Origin: an uncultured Lachnospiraceae bacterium
Lineage (GTDB): Bacteria; Bacillota; Clostridia; Lachnospirales; Lachnospiraceae
Direction: 5' to 3'
NCBI GenBank assembly: GCA_947626715.1
Contig: CANQTG010000001.1
Span: forward strand, 1-64,000
Length of the DNA stretch: 64,000 nucleotides
The position numbers and the translations under genes are program-made. Below, piece by piece: positions 49,904 to 59,202 of the stretch; the first letter of the stretch is position 1, and each line of letters opens with the position of its first letter. The notes under the pieces are model-generated. The model was not told the origin of the DNA. It made no database searches and saw only the letters and a list, made by a program, of their open reading frames with translations.

Positions 49904-51064
49904 TTACTCCTCTATATATGTCTCCCAATATTTTACCAATTTCTCTGGAGATAAATCTTGTACAAATGCTAATGCATTTTTGCTCAAATCATATCTCTTT
50001 TCATAACTATCTGCCATATTAAGCATTGCCTCTGCGAAATCACAAACTTCAAAACACTTCACTGTTTCAGCTCCACCACTTTCTTTAAAAGGAATCATCG
50101 CCGGAATATCAAAACTAATAACGGGAAGCCCCGTTTCAAACGCTTCCGTAACGCTCATGGGAAAACCTTCATATCTAGATGTTAACAAATAAACTGACAT
50201 TTCCGACAGCAATTCTCCTATATTTTCCACATGGCCCAAAAAAACAATTCTTTCTCCTAGTTTAAGTTCGCTTACTCTTTTTTCTAACTTTCGTTTCAGC
50301 ATTCCATCTCCTGCTATAAATAAATCCCATTCCTTATCTACTTTAGCAAATATATTAAAAGCTTCTATCAATAAATCAAGTCCTTTACTATAAACAAGCC
50401 TAGCACATGTAACAAAATGTTTCTTTGTCAATTTACTTTTTTTTTCATTTTTAAAACTTTTAGGATTGTAAATGACTTGACAATCAATATCTAAAAATTT
50501 TTTATATTTTTGAGCATAATCATGATTCAACACAATAACATGATCCAAGTATTTCGCATTCTTTTTAAAGATATTTTCATGATGGTATAGATAAATATAC
50601 TTTTCTCTAAAATATGCTTCAAAAGAATTGTGTTCCCACCCTATTGCCTTGAACTCATGGGAATATATTCGACACACTTCTCCTAAAATAATTGTAAGTT
50701 GCCACGAAGTAGCTATTACAGCATCATAATTCCCCTCTATTAGTGCATTCATTTTTTTTGAATAACTTTGAGGACAATATGCACGTTCCAGAATAATCGG
50801 TGAAAACAAATCATATACAAGCCATGGGGTCAAATGTGTCATTATGCGAAACAAGAATGATACTATATCTCCTTTATAGGGGAAATACTGCTTAATTTTT
50901 ATCTGGGGTGAAAGATAATATAAACGTTCTTTATTATCAGCTGTATTCATAGTAAAAATAGTCACCTCATGTTTTTTTGCAAATTCATTAGCCATAATAC
51001 AAACTACTCTTTGTTCACCCCCCATGCTTCCTATTGAATTAGTAAAGATAGCAATCCTGCTCAT
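49904..51064 (-). CDS. Family 4 glycosyltransferase
   Basis: 386 residues. IFTNSIGSMGGEQRVVCIMANEF at the N-terminus and LTSRYEGFPMSVTEAFETG near 300 are classic GT4 motifs of galactosyl/N-acetylhexosaminyl transferases in capsule loci. Retaining enzyme. It sits eleven bases after the next upstream GT4 gene, one of three consecutive GT4 genes that presumably act on successive residues of one repeat unit. Confidence 0.88.
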   Translation of the reverse strand: MSRIAIFTNSIGSMGGEQRVVCIMANEFAKKHEVTIFTMNTADNKERLYYLSPQIKIKQYFPYKGDIVSFLFRIMTHLTPWLVYDLFSPIILERAYCPQSYSKKMNALIEGNYDAVIATSWQLTIILGEVCRIYSHEFKAIGWEHNSFEAYFREKYIYLYHHENIFKKNAKYLDHVIVLNHDYAQKYKKFLDIDCQVIYNPKSFKNEKKSKLTKKHFVTCARLVYSKGLDLLIEAFNIFAKVDKEWDLFIAGDGMLKRKLEKRVSELKLGERIVFLGHVENIGELLSEMSVYLLTSRYEGFPMSVTEAFETGLPVISFDIPAMIPFKESGGAETVKCFEVCDFAEAMLNMADSYEKRYDLSKNALAFVQDLSPEKLVKYWETYIEE

Positions 51065-51075
51065 AAAAGCGCCCC

Positions 51076-52260
51076 CTATTCTTTTTCTAAAATATGCCGA
51101 TAAATATCTTGCACACTACGATAAGCCACATCTTGTCTATGCATTTTTTTAACATATCTATAAGCTCGCTCTTTATATTCTTCACCATCACCTTCTAACG
51201 CCTGCAGCATTTTTATTGCAAGATCATGAATATCATTATTTTTAAACAGCAGCCCGAACTCATTCTCTCCTATTAATTCTGAATTAGCTCCACTATTTGA
51301 AGCAATTACAAGATTATAAGACAACATAGCTTCTAATGTCACTCGACCATATGCCTCACTCCGAGAAGGAACTATCTCTGCATCGACCATTTCCCGCAAG
51401 GAATTCATATCCTTTATATAACCCACAAAAAACAGATTATCCAAATCATGTTGACTTATATAAAGCTGTATTTCTTGCATATATTTTTTAGATTTAGTGA
51501 GAGATGTTGTGGTCCCTGCAAAATATATCTGAAATCGCCGTTTGTCCACTTTCATTTGATGAATTAAAACATTATCTGCCTCTACTACAAGTTTTTGATT
51601 TTTCCCCGAGCTTATATTTCCTGTAACCAAAAATGTAAATATATGGTCTTCTTTTCTTTTTCCTGCTAGAGGCACAGGGAGATTTTCTTCTATTTTTCTA
51701 GGAACAATCCCATCATATATTATTCGTGTTTTCTCATCAATCGTAAATTGTTTATAAAATTCATATAATGTTTTTGAAATAAAAATAACCATATCGCTGT
51801 TTTGGTACACATAATTCAAACTTGCTTCTTTGCCAAACATATATTCCAAATTATAATCTGCATCTCCATATTCACGAAAATGCCATACATGTTTGCAACC
51901 TGTTTTCGTTGCCACTTGCGCACCTATATCTATAACGCTTGAATTTGAATGGATGATATCTATCCCATTTTTTTTTACATATTGCGAAAGACGCATTACC
52001 GAAATTTTTTGGAACCAATGCATGAGCCTGAATAATCGTTTCTGCACACAAGACCACTCTTTAGGCTGCTGCCACCACCCAAAAAAGCACGGGAAAGTTT
52101 TTATTCCCATTTTTTTTAATTTTTTATCAATAGGACAGCCTCGATACAATACAATAACTGAAACATCATTTCCCAATTCTCGTAATCCATTAACCAATTC
52201 CACCAATGAATGATTTGCTCCACCCATTTTTCGTTCATGGGCAATATATAAAATTTTCAT
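51076..52260 (-). CDS. Family 4 glycosyltransferase
   Basis: 394 residues; MKILYIAHERKMGGANHSLVELVNGL start and VPSRSEAYGRVTLEAMLSY donor motif. GAGGAG lies eight bases before ATG 52260. It is preceded by the longest gap in this part of the transcript (52261-52494, 234 bases), which contains no gene; a weak minus-strand promoter such as TTGTGA-17-TATATC can be read there but is not convincing in AT-rich DNA. Confidence 0.87.
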   Translation of the reverse strand: MKILYIAHERKMGGANHSLVELVNGLRELGNDVSVIVLYRGCPIDKKLKKMGIKTFPCFFGWWQQPKEWSCVQKRLFRLMHWFQKISVMRLSQYVKKNGIDIIHSNSSVIDIGAQVATKTGCKHVWHFREYGDADYNLEYMFGKEASLNYVYQNSDMVIFISKTLYEFYKQFTIDEKTRIIYDGIVPRKIEENLPVPLAGKRKEDHIFTFLVTGNISSGKNQKLVVEADNVLIHQMKVDKRRFQIYFAGTTTSLTKSKKYMQEIQLYISQHDLDNLFFVGYIKDMNSLREMVDAEIVPSRSEAYGRVTLEAMLSYNLVIASNSGANSELIGENEFGLLFKNNDIHDLAIKMLQALEGDGEEYKERAYRYVKKMHRQDVAYRSVQDIYRHILEKE

Positions 52261-52494
52261 TTTTTATCTCCTCATACTTGTCAATTTTTATTTCCTTTAC
52301 GACATTTCATAGAAACAATCATTCCGGCTCATGCATTGATTTCAAAAAATTTCGGTAATACGTCTTTCAAGAAAGGCAGGATTTTAATCTTTAACTATTC
52401 ATTGCCCATATACTATTAATATCATATAATACTTAATATCCCTGATATATTCATTTTTTATAAATATCACAATAATATAATTCCACGTTCCGTA

Positions 52495-52881
52495 TTATCT
52501 CTTCTCTTTTTCCTCTAAACTCTTATTATTTTCCTTTTCTAGATCTCTAATCCTTTTTTCTAGCCTTGATATAGTTTGTATAAGCTGCCTTATTTTATTA
52601 GTTTGTTTCGAAACAATAGAAGTTAAAGATAGTAAAATACATAATATAAAAGCCGTTGCCCAAATAAACAACCCATTCATACTATTTTGAATGCCGACTA
52701 AATGATTTAAAAATACAAGCAAGTGAGAAAAAGCAATTAAAATCCCCATTACCACACCGACAAAAAGCCAAAGTAATGTATATTTTAGCGATAACATTTT
52801 ATTTTTCAAAAACACACACATCATTATAAAATAAAAGAAAACCGCAATAATCAAAACTATTCGTAATCTTTCCGGCAACAT
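52495..52881 (-). CDS. DUF2304 small membrane protein
   Basis: 128 residues from ATG 52881 (AGGAGATCATA upstream). Three membrane segments (about 5-24, 34-56, 66-88) followed by a charged, coiled-coil-like tail rich in Arg, Lys and Glu: the DUF2304 layout. These proteins are almost always encoded next to a DPM1-like GT2, as here, and are thought to assist the polyprenyl-phosphate sugar synthase or move its product. One base separates it from that gene. Confidence 0.82.
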   Translation of the reverse strand: MLPERLRIVLIIAVFFYFIMMCVFLKNKMLSLKYTLLWLFVGVVMGILIAFSHLLVFLNHLVGIQNSMNGLFIWATAFILCILLSLTSIVSKQTNKIRQLIQTISRLEKRIRDLEKENNKSLEEKEKR

Positions 52882-52882
52882 A

Positions 52883-53587
52883 TTATGATCTCCTAATCCC
52901 AAAGCCAAGACGGCAAATAAGCAAAGCTATGCTCACTTTTATCATATAATAAACAGATTTCCACAAATTAATAGAGCTTTCCCCCGAAATACGTTCACGC
53001 ATGATAACCGGAATTTCCGTAATTTTTCCTCCATGCATAATAGCCGCCACAATAGCTTCCGGCTCCGGATAATCCTGTGGATAATCTCTAGCATATATAT
53101 GAATAAAACGCTTATTAACAGCACGGAAGCCGCTTGTAACATCTTTCACTTTTTTCCATGTGCAAAACCAGATGATCACGCTCAAGATCTTAATCCCAAG
53201 CCTTCTGATATTGGATGATTGAAAGCCCTCCTTCTCCATAAAACGGCTGCCGATCACAATATCTGCCTCTCCGCTTTCGATTTTTGGGATCATTTCTTGT
53301 ATATATTGAACATCATGCTGTCCGTCTCCATCTACCTGTATTGCGATATCATAATCATTTTCTACCGCATACTGGTAACCATTTTGCACCGTTCCGCCAA
53401 TTCCCAGATTAATCTGATGATCCAAAAAATTATAACCACTTTCCACACAAATTTTTTTTGTATTATCCTGAGACATATCATTTATTACAAGATAATCATA
53501 TTGTGGATAATTTTTTTTGATTTCTTCAACCACTCTACTTATATTTTTTTCTTCATTATAGGCGGGAACAATAATTAATACTCTCAT
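52883..53587 (-). CDS. Family 2 glycosyltransferase, polyprenyl-phosphate sugar synthase type
   Basis: 234 residues. IIVPAYNEEKNISRVVEEI, VINDMSQDNT and QVDGDGQHD (DxD) match the DPM1-like GT2 group without the C-terminal membrane helices; the DUF2304 partner likely supplies membrane contact. VTSGFRAVNK is also typical. It would load undecaprenyl phosphate with a sugar used by an outer GT-C enzyme, plausibly the DUF6077-like protein encoded just upstream (ATGA overlap). Confidence 0.9.
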   Translation of the reverse strand: MRVLIIVPAYNEEKNISRVVEEIKKNYPQYDYLVINDMSQDNTKKICVESGYNFLDHQINLGIGGTVQNGYQYAVENDYDIAIQVDGDGQHDVQYIQEMIPKIESGEADIVIGSRFMEKEGFQSSNIRRLGIKILSVIIWFCTWKKVKDVTSGFRAVNKRFIHIYARDYPQDYPEPEAIVAAIMHGGKITEIPVIMRERISGESSINLWKSVYYMIKVSIALLICRLGFGIRRS

Positions 53588-55464
53588 TTCAATTTATCTC
53601 TTCTCAGTTCAACAATCTGGTAACCGCCTACATAAGCGATCTCCGCGTCTTGAAAAATTATGGGTATTTTTTCTTCTTCTGAATAAACAATATAATCCGT
53701 ATCCAAATAATAAATAATTTCTGAAAATCTAGGATTTCTGTCCAGCTCGTGAGTATAAATACTTTGGTAAAAGGAATAATATGTATACTCAAAATCCCCT
53801 ATTTTTTCAGAAGAAGATCTCATTGAGCATGGATATATAATATTAGAGGAATATTGTCTCAAATAATGTCCTAAATCTTCTGGCGCTATTACTCTTATTT
53901 CCGAGCGCATTCCATTATCAAGCATATAATCTGCTACTTCTATTATATTTCCATCTAATTTATATTGATTTGTAGCCTTTTCTACATCACGAAAAATGGA
54001 CCACTGTGGCGTTCCCCACACATACAATAAGAGAGCGCCAATGACTACAATAATTTTTCTGTTTTGATTCAGTGTTAAAACCGTCTCTGAAATCGCATAT
54101 GCTATCATGTACAGAATCGGTATACACCAAAACAATCTATAATAAACCACTTGCGACGTTATATAATTGGATATTATATTATAAAAAAAAGGATTTAGAA
54201 AAATCAACCATAACACAAAACAGCCTTTCCCAAAAACGCATTTATTAATAGTATTTTTTCCAAAAATAATATAAATAAAACTTAATATCCACAAGAGAAT
54301 CAAAGGCGTCATTTGAAAAAATTTCTGCATCCAATATCCCCATGTAATATCAGGATCAATCCCTAGCATCCCCGCCCGAATTCCCTTGGAGAATATTTGA
54401 TATAAAATCATAACGGCAAATACACCAACAAATGCCACTACCCCTCCTATATAAGGAAGCAGTTTTTTTACCTTTTTCCAGCCAATTCTAAACAAATATG
54501 GCAGTCCGTATACGAAACAAAATATCGGTGCTAAAATAAGTCCTACAATTTCACATTCCACACATGCTAATATAATAATAAGATTATATATCCAATACGA
54601 TATTTTATATATATAGTCTTCTTCTTGATAAAGATACAAAATACTATCCAGTAAGCAAAAAAGTAAAATATTTAATACCGCGACTCCGTACCACGGATAC
54701 TTGACAATCCAAAACTCCCCCCAAATATCAGACTTATTTACAACAGACCACATTGCCAATAAGCAATATACAAGTAAAAACCAGAATTTTTGATGTTCAT
54801 TCTTATTAATTTTATTTGCCAATGAAATTGTTACACACATCCATATAATAATTAAAGTCACTCCAAAAGCAGAATGAGCTAATGTAGTGGGACTTATTCC
54901 AAAACTATCCGCCCAATATGCTATATATATCGGCCAAGACGAGATATCAGCACGTGAAAATAAACTTGTTTCATTTAATCCATTGCTCGCTTCTGTAAAT
55001 GTTGGATTTAAATCATTCCTAACAATAGCCGTTGCTGCCTTAGTGAGATAATAACTATCATCAGTATTTCCTCTATACTTCAAGAAAAAAGCATTAAAAA
55101 TGAAAACAAAAATAAGTAATACAACAAAAATATATTTTGCAGGATAATGATAATTCATTATAATATGATTCGCTATACGCTTTTTTTTAAAGAACAAATA
55201 TACTCCAATAAACATCGATAGAAAAAGCGCTATGTCATAAAGGTGCTTTAATACGTTAAAGGTGCAGGAGCTCTTCCATGCAAACAACCAAATCACTTGA
55301 AATAATGCCATCGAGTAAAAAAAACCTCTATATATATAGCTAAAACATCTGCCTGACATATTTAAGATCTCTGATATAAAATATCCAAGCGCCATCAATA
55401 TCAAAGGGTATAATAAGATAAATGAGTATACCCCCATTGGCACATCTTTAATATATCTTAACAT
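53584..55464 (-). CDS. DUF6077-like polytopic membrane protein (intact)
   Basis: 626 residues with about fourteen membrane segments and a C-terminal outer domain of about 150 residues. Key loop: YRGNTDDSYYLTKA near 130, acidic as in GT-C enzymes; IAPEDLGHYLRQYSS near 530 is shared with the split protein at 1536-3454. No biochemical function is established to my knowledge; together with the GT2/DUF2304 pair it looks like a three-gene module for adding a side-branch sugar outside the membrane (inference). AGGAGG lies 13 bases before ATG 55464. Confidence 0.72.
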   Translation of the reverse strand: MLRYIKDVPMGVYSFILLYPLILMALGYFISEILNMSGRCFSYIYRGFFYSMALFQVIWLFAWKSSCTFNVLKHLYDIALFLSMFIGVYLFFKKKRIANHIIMNYHYPAKYIFVVLLIFVFIFNAFFLKYRGNTDDSYYLTKAATAIVRNDLNPTFTEASNGLNETSLFSRADISSWPIYIAYWADSFGISPTTLAHSAFGVTLIIIWMCVTISLANKINKNEHQKFWFLLVYCLLAMWSVVNKSDIWGEFWIVKYPWYGVAVLNILLFCLLDSILYLYQEEDYIYKISYWIYNLIIILACVECEIVGLILAPIFCFVYGLPYLFRIGWKKVKKLLPYIGGVVAFVGVFAVMILYQIFSKGIRAGMLGIDPDITWGYWMQKFFQMTPLILLWILSFIYIIFGKNTINKCVFGKGCFVLWLIFLNPFFYNIISNYITSQVVYYRLFWCIPILYMIAYAISETVLTLNQNRKIIVVIGALLLYVWGTPQWSIFRDVEKATNQYKLDGNIIEVADYMLDNGMRSEIRVIAPEDLGHYLRQYSSNIIYPCSMRSSSEKIGDFEYTYYSFYQSIYTHELDRNPRFSEIIYYLDTDYIVYSEEEKIPIIFQDAEIAYVGGYQIVELRRDKLK

Positions 55465-55502
55465 CTATTATATAAACCTCCTGCATTCGCCAACAAAAAT
55501 AT

Positions 55503-55763
55503 TTATATTACATAGCCGCTTCTTAAAATAATTCCAGCCAGCTTTTTATTATCTATACTGTAACACATAATCATTTCGATATTTTCTTTTATCTTGATTC
55601 TAAGGCTTCCATGCAACAGAAAATATAATTCATTTATAAATCTATTCTCATCACTGCCTATACGCAACAATTCTCCTCTTCTAAAAGCATCTGTATTTAT
55701 TATATTATAAATTTTTCCCCTTAACAACTGCCCTTCCTTCAACAATTTCGTAAATTGTATCAC
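55503..55763 (-). CDS. Doubtful small ORF or gene remnant
   Basis: 86 codons starting at GTG 55763 inside the end of the ABC transporter gene (59-base overlap, other frame). No ribosome site. Only the part after 55704 is free of the other gene; it reads like ordinary soluble protein (RIGSDENRFINELYFLLHGSL) and may be the tail of a decayed gene. It fills the gap between two real genes, which is why it is listed. No family recognised. Confidence 0.2.
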   Translation of the reverse strand: MIQFTKLLKEGQLLRGKIYNIINTDAFRRGELLRIGSDENRFINELYFLLHGSLRIKIKENIEMIMCYSIDNKKLAGIILRSGYVI

Positions 55764-57537
55764 AGTTTTGAATTGTATTCAACCTATGTGCTACTATAAT
55801 CAAAGTAAGCTTCCCTTGTAAGCTATCAATGGCCTCCATAACGGCAGTCTCAGTTTCCATATCAAGCGCTGCCGTTGCTTCATCCAGTATGAGAATTTCC
55901 GGCTTATGATAAAGTGCTCTGGCAATAGCAATACGCTGTTTCTGACCTCCAGAAAATCTTATTCCCCGCTCCCCAACAACTGTTTCTAAACCATCTGGTA
56001 AGCTCTCAATAAACTCTTTTAATTGGGCTTGTCTCAACGCCTCCCAAATGTCATCATCATCTATCTCGCTTTTCGGGATTCCAAACGCTATATTGTTTCT
56101 AATAGTATCATCCAGTAAAAACACTGCTTGAGGAACATATCCCACTATATCTGCCCACATCTCAGGAACAGTAGATATATCTATTCCATCTATCATAATA
56201 GCTCCGCGTTGAGGAAGCAATAGTCCTAAAATTATATCCAATAACGTAGTTTTTCCAGCTCCTGACACCCCTATAAAGCCAACCGACTCCCCTTTTTCAA
56301 TCGTTATAGAAACGTCTTCCAATACTGCTTTTGTTTGATTTTTATACTTCCATTCCACATGATTAATTATTATACTTTTCTTAAAAGTTAATACTTTTTT
56401 TTGTTTTACAGAAGAAATGTCAAAATCAATATTATCTATCTGGCTTTCTTTTGATCCATTTGTCTCTTTCACATTTTGATATACATTAGCCAAACAAGCT
56501 CTATAATATACAATATCCGTCAAACGGCTTGAAATTTTCCCTATGGAGGGAAAAAGTTTGAACGCAGCCATTGCAAAAGCTCCTAACACGGGAACAAAAT
56601 TAGACATATTCTCCGGCGAGACCACCAAGCGTATACATACAATTCCAATTATTCCGCTTACGCACACCCCTTCAGTAATACGATCCGGGCTATTAGAAAT
56701 AGTGCCATTTATCTTGGAAATTTTTCTTTCCATCTCCGAAATTGTCTTGTATTCTCCGATAAAGAATTTCTTCTTTTGCATAACATATATTTCTTTAATA
56801 CCTGTTATCATTTGAAATATTGTTTTACTTTTTAATGCGCCTATCTCGCGGTATTTTCTTCCAATTTTCTTCATTATTGGCTTAAAGCCAAATACTATTC
56901 CTGCCGATACGATCGCCATCACTATTAAAACTCCAACAGCTATTACAAAATCTTCTACAAACAAAAAAGTACCGATCAATAGAATAGTAAATACTTCCGT
57001 CAGTATTTGTAATAAATCCGACAATATTGCATATACTCCATTTATATCTCCCGTACAGCCTCTAAGTACCTCAGAACTGTTAATATCCAAATAATATTCA
57101 TACGGCCGTCTCATATACGATTCCAACATATTATTAGAAATTTCCATTTGAATTCTTGAGCTAAAGGCGTACTGCATATAATAAGAAAAAATCATATATA
57201 AATTTTTAAATATATATATAAAAATTAATCCTATTCCCATTCCCAAAAGCAGCGAAGAAGCAGAATCCAGATCAAATATATATATTAGCTTTTCTGCCAG
57301 CCAATAATTCTCCGCTCGTTCTGGATCTACTACTGCTTGTATAAAAGGAACTATCGCTGTTACTCCCAACAGTTCCAAGAGAGAGCTTATTAAAATCGTT
57401 AGCAAAACTAATATCATTCTTCCTTTCTGCTTTCTGTTTAAAATATAGTTTAATTCCCTTATTATTTGTAATAGATTTGAAAAATTACTCTTCATTTTAT
57501 TTCTTGTATGATGTTTTATAAAAGCACAAAGCACCAT
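55705..57537 (-). CDS. ABC flippase, half-transporter (PglK-like), copy 3
   Basis: 610 residues; ATG 57537 is supported by AAGGAAGGGAAT directly upstream, better than ATG 57495. Six membrane segments, then Walker A GVSGAGKTT, signature FSGGQKQRIAIARAL (Phe for Leu at the first position), Walker B ILILDEATAAL and VAHRLNT. Same tail pattern (NCDTIYEIVEGRAV) as copies 1 and 2. Probably exports the unit built by the transferases at 57621-64000. Confidence 0.88.
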   Translation of the reverse strand: MVLCAFIKHHTRNKMKSNFSNLLQIIRELNYILNRKQKGRMILVLLTILISSLLELLGVTAIVPFIQAVVDPERAENYWLAEKLIYIFDLDSASSLLLGMGIGLIFIYIFKNLYMIFSYYMQYAFSSRIQMEISNNMLESYMRRPYEYYLDINSSEVLRGCTGDINGVYAILSDLLQILTEVFTILLIGTFLFVEDFVIAVGVLIVMAIVSAGIVFGFKPIMKKIGRKYREIGALKSKTIFQMITGIKEIYVMQKKKFFIGEYKTISEMERKISKINGTISNSPDRITEGVCVSGIIGIVCIRLVVSPENMSNFVPVLGAFAMAAFKLFPSIGKISSRLTDIVYYRACLANVYQNVKETNGSKESQIDNIDFDISSVKQKKVLTFKKSIIINHVEWKYKNQTKAVLEDVSITIEKGESVGFIGVSGAGKTTLLDIILGLLLPQRGAIMIDGIDISTVPEMWADIVGYVPQAVFLLDDTIRNNIAFGIPKSEIDDDDIWEALRQAQLKEFIESLPDGLETVVGERGIRFSGGQKQRIAIARALYHKPEILILDEATAALDMETETAVMEAIDSLQGKLTLIIVAHRLNTIQNCDTIYEIVEGRAVVKGKNL

Positions 57538-57620
57538 ATTCCCTTCCTTATTTTAATATTACGACACTATATTCATTAATATATTGTCGTTTTCCATACC
57601 TCACTTGTTATTATTTTAAT

Positions 57621-58373
57621 CTATCCGTCTTTTCTCACTTCATCTATACCTCTCAATTTATTATATCCACCCCATTTTCTCTTATCTAGCATGATTATCT
57701 TTTTTTCAAATGGCAATTTACTATCTTCTGGAAATAAATATGCCGGCGAAATAATCTTGTATTTTATTTCACTTTCATGTTCATAAATATACTTATTTAA
57801 ATGACTTTCATCATGCCACTTTGCAATTATATTACGCTCCAAATCTATTATGATATTTTTAGATAACTCTTCCATTAATGCAATATACTCATTTGCTTTT
57901 CCTCCATTAAACCCACCCGCAAAATAAGCTTCGCCCTCACCCATAGGTATATACGCTTTAGATAATGGGTTTCTATCATATGTAAAATCATACGCTGTTC
58001 TATCAAAAGGGCCCGGGGACAATGTCACGAAAAGACTTTCTTTTCCGGTTGGCAATATTTCTTTCTCTTCAATTTTTTCTTGAACAATTAAATTTGCATT
58101 CATAAATATTATATAATCATACATTTTTAATTCATCTTTTATCCTTAAAAAATATTCATAGCGATTTAACGTCGGAAAAGGCCAAGGCTCTTTTTTTTGA
58201 TAGCAGGGATGTACTTTTTCAATTATATTATTCATTATCACAGCATTATCTGTAAAAACATAATAATGTTTTTCTGAATTTATAAGAAAATTTTTTTCCG
58301 TATTTTTATAAAAAAGCGGCCAAAAAATTGCATATTCTCCAGTACATACATATAAGATCGCCACTTTACTCAT
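57621..58373 (-). CDS. Family 6 glycosyltransferase (blood-group A/B transferase type, NxN form)
   Basis: 250 residues, the usual bacterial GT6 length. LYVCTGEYAIFW (7-18), YYVFTD (37-42), PWPFPTLNRYEYFLRIK (63-79), the metal-site equivalent NAN (92-94) in place of DxD, YFAGGFNGG (150-158) and KWHDESHLNKY (185-195) match the bacterial GT6 enzyme BoGT6a of Bacteroides motif by motif. Family members add Gal or GalNAc in alpha-1,3 linkage to a galactose, often one already carrying alpha-1,2-fucose; NxN forms work without metal. A family 11 fucosyltransferase gene lies 2 kb upstream in the same transcript. AGGAGG precedes ATG 58373. Confidence 0.92.
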   Translation of the reverse strand: MSKVAILYVCTGEYAIFWPLFYKNTEKNFLINSEKHYYVFTDNAVIMNNIIEKVHPCYQKKEPWPFPTLNRYEYFLRIKDELKMYDYIIFMNANLIVQEKIEEKEILPTGKESLFVTLSPGPFDRTAYDFTYDRNPLSKAYIPMGEGEAYFAGGFNGGKANEYIALMEELSKNIIIDLERNIIAKWHDESHLNKYIYEHESEIKYKIISPAYLFPEDSKLPFEKKIIMLDKRKWGGYNKLRGIDEVRKDG

Positions 58374-59202
58374 TTTTTATAATCCTCCTTATTTTCCTTA
58401 TATACTTAGAAGCTTTCAATTTTATGTATCTAAAAAAGACTATCTCCGGTTCACCTAGCCACTCAATATAATATTTTATTGTGATCCTCAGTCTCTCATC
58501 TTTTTTTAAACCATTTCTCCATTTTCTAAAATCAGTATTAATCAACCTTTTTAATTTCATTGAAATATGCCTTTCTCCCACCCCATAACACCTTATAAGC
58601 GGATTTGATAGATATGCTATTTTTGTATAACAACATGCCCTCAGTAAAAAGGCCAAGGCTTCAGCTCCCTGTACGGAAGGAAAGTTTCCGCATTTGAAAG
58701 CAAGCGAAGAATGTATCAGCAATGAGCTGAAAAAAATCAGACGATTATGTAACAAATCCACAATACTGTAAGTGCCTGTAGGAAGATATCTGTCATAAAC
58801 ATTAGGTGGAACATTCTTAGATTTTTTATCCACATGTACATTTGTACAATTTATCTGTACTTCGTAATGGAGACAGGAAAATATTTGAGCTTCTAATTTT
58901 GCTGCCAGCCATTTATCTCCACATTCTAAAAAAGCTATCCATTCTCCATGTGAATTTTTTATACCATGATTCACATATTCGCTTTTTTTCCAATCATTAT
59001 CACACGGCACGTATTTAACTCTATCATCTTCCCCTATTAATATTTCTATCTTCTTATTTACATGTGGATCCAGTCGATTAGCGCATAATAAAACTTCCAA
59101 AGAAACAACCGTTTGTTTTAGCACGCTTCTAACACTATCTTCCAGCAACTCAATATCTTTATCTACTAATACAATAACTGAAACCAAGCATCTATTCTCC
59201 AC
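58366..59202 (-). CDS. Family 2 glycosyltransferase, divergent
   Basis: 278 residues starting with GTG at 59202 (GGGGGA nine bases upstream; it overlaps the preceding stop). VSVIVLVDKDIELLEDSVRSVLKQT and GEWIAFLECGDKWL have GT2 spacing, but the first motif lacks the usual Tyr-Asn and the DxD reads ECGD. The C-terminal third is basic (KLKASKYIRKIRRIIK), suggesting membrane-surface contact. Activity plausible but less certain than for its neighbours. Confidence 0.72.
   Translation of the reverse strand: MENRCLVSVIVLVDKDIELLEDSVRSVLKQTVVSLEVLLCANRLDPHVNKKIEILIGEDDRVKYVPCDNDWKKSEYVNHGIKNSHGEWIAFLECGDKWLAAKLEAQIFSCLHYEVQINCTNVHVDKKSKNVPPNVYDRYLPTGTYSIVDLLHNRLIFFSSLLIHSSLAFKCGNFPSVQGAEALAFLLRACCYTKIAYLSNPLIRCYGVGERHISMKLKRLINTDFRKWRNGLKKDERLRITIKYYIEWLGEPEIVFFRYIKLKASKYIRKIRRIIKNE

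Noticed and set aside
52261-52494. Promoter or small gene in the 234-base gap
   Set aside because: Only weak -35/-10 look-alikes in AT-rich DNA and no frame with start and ribosome site.
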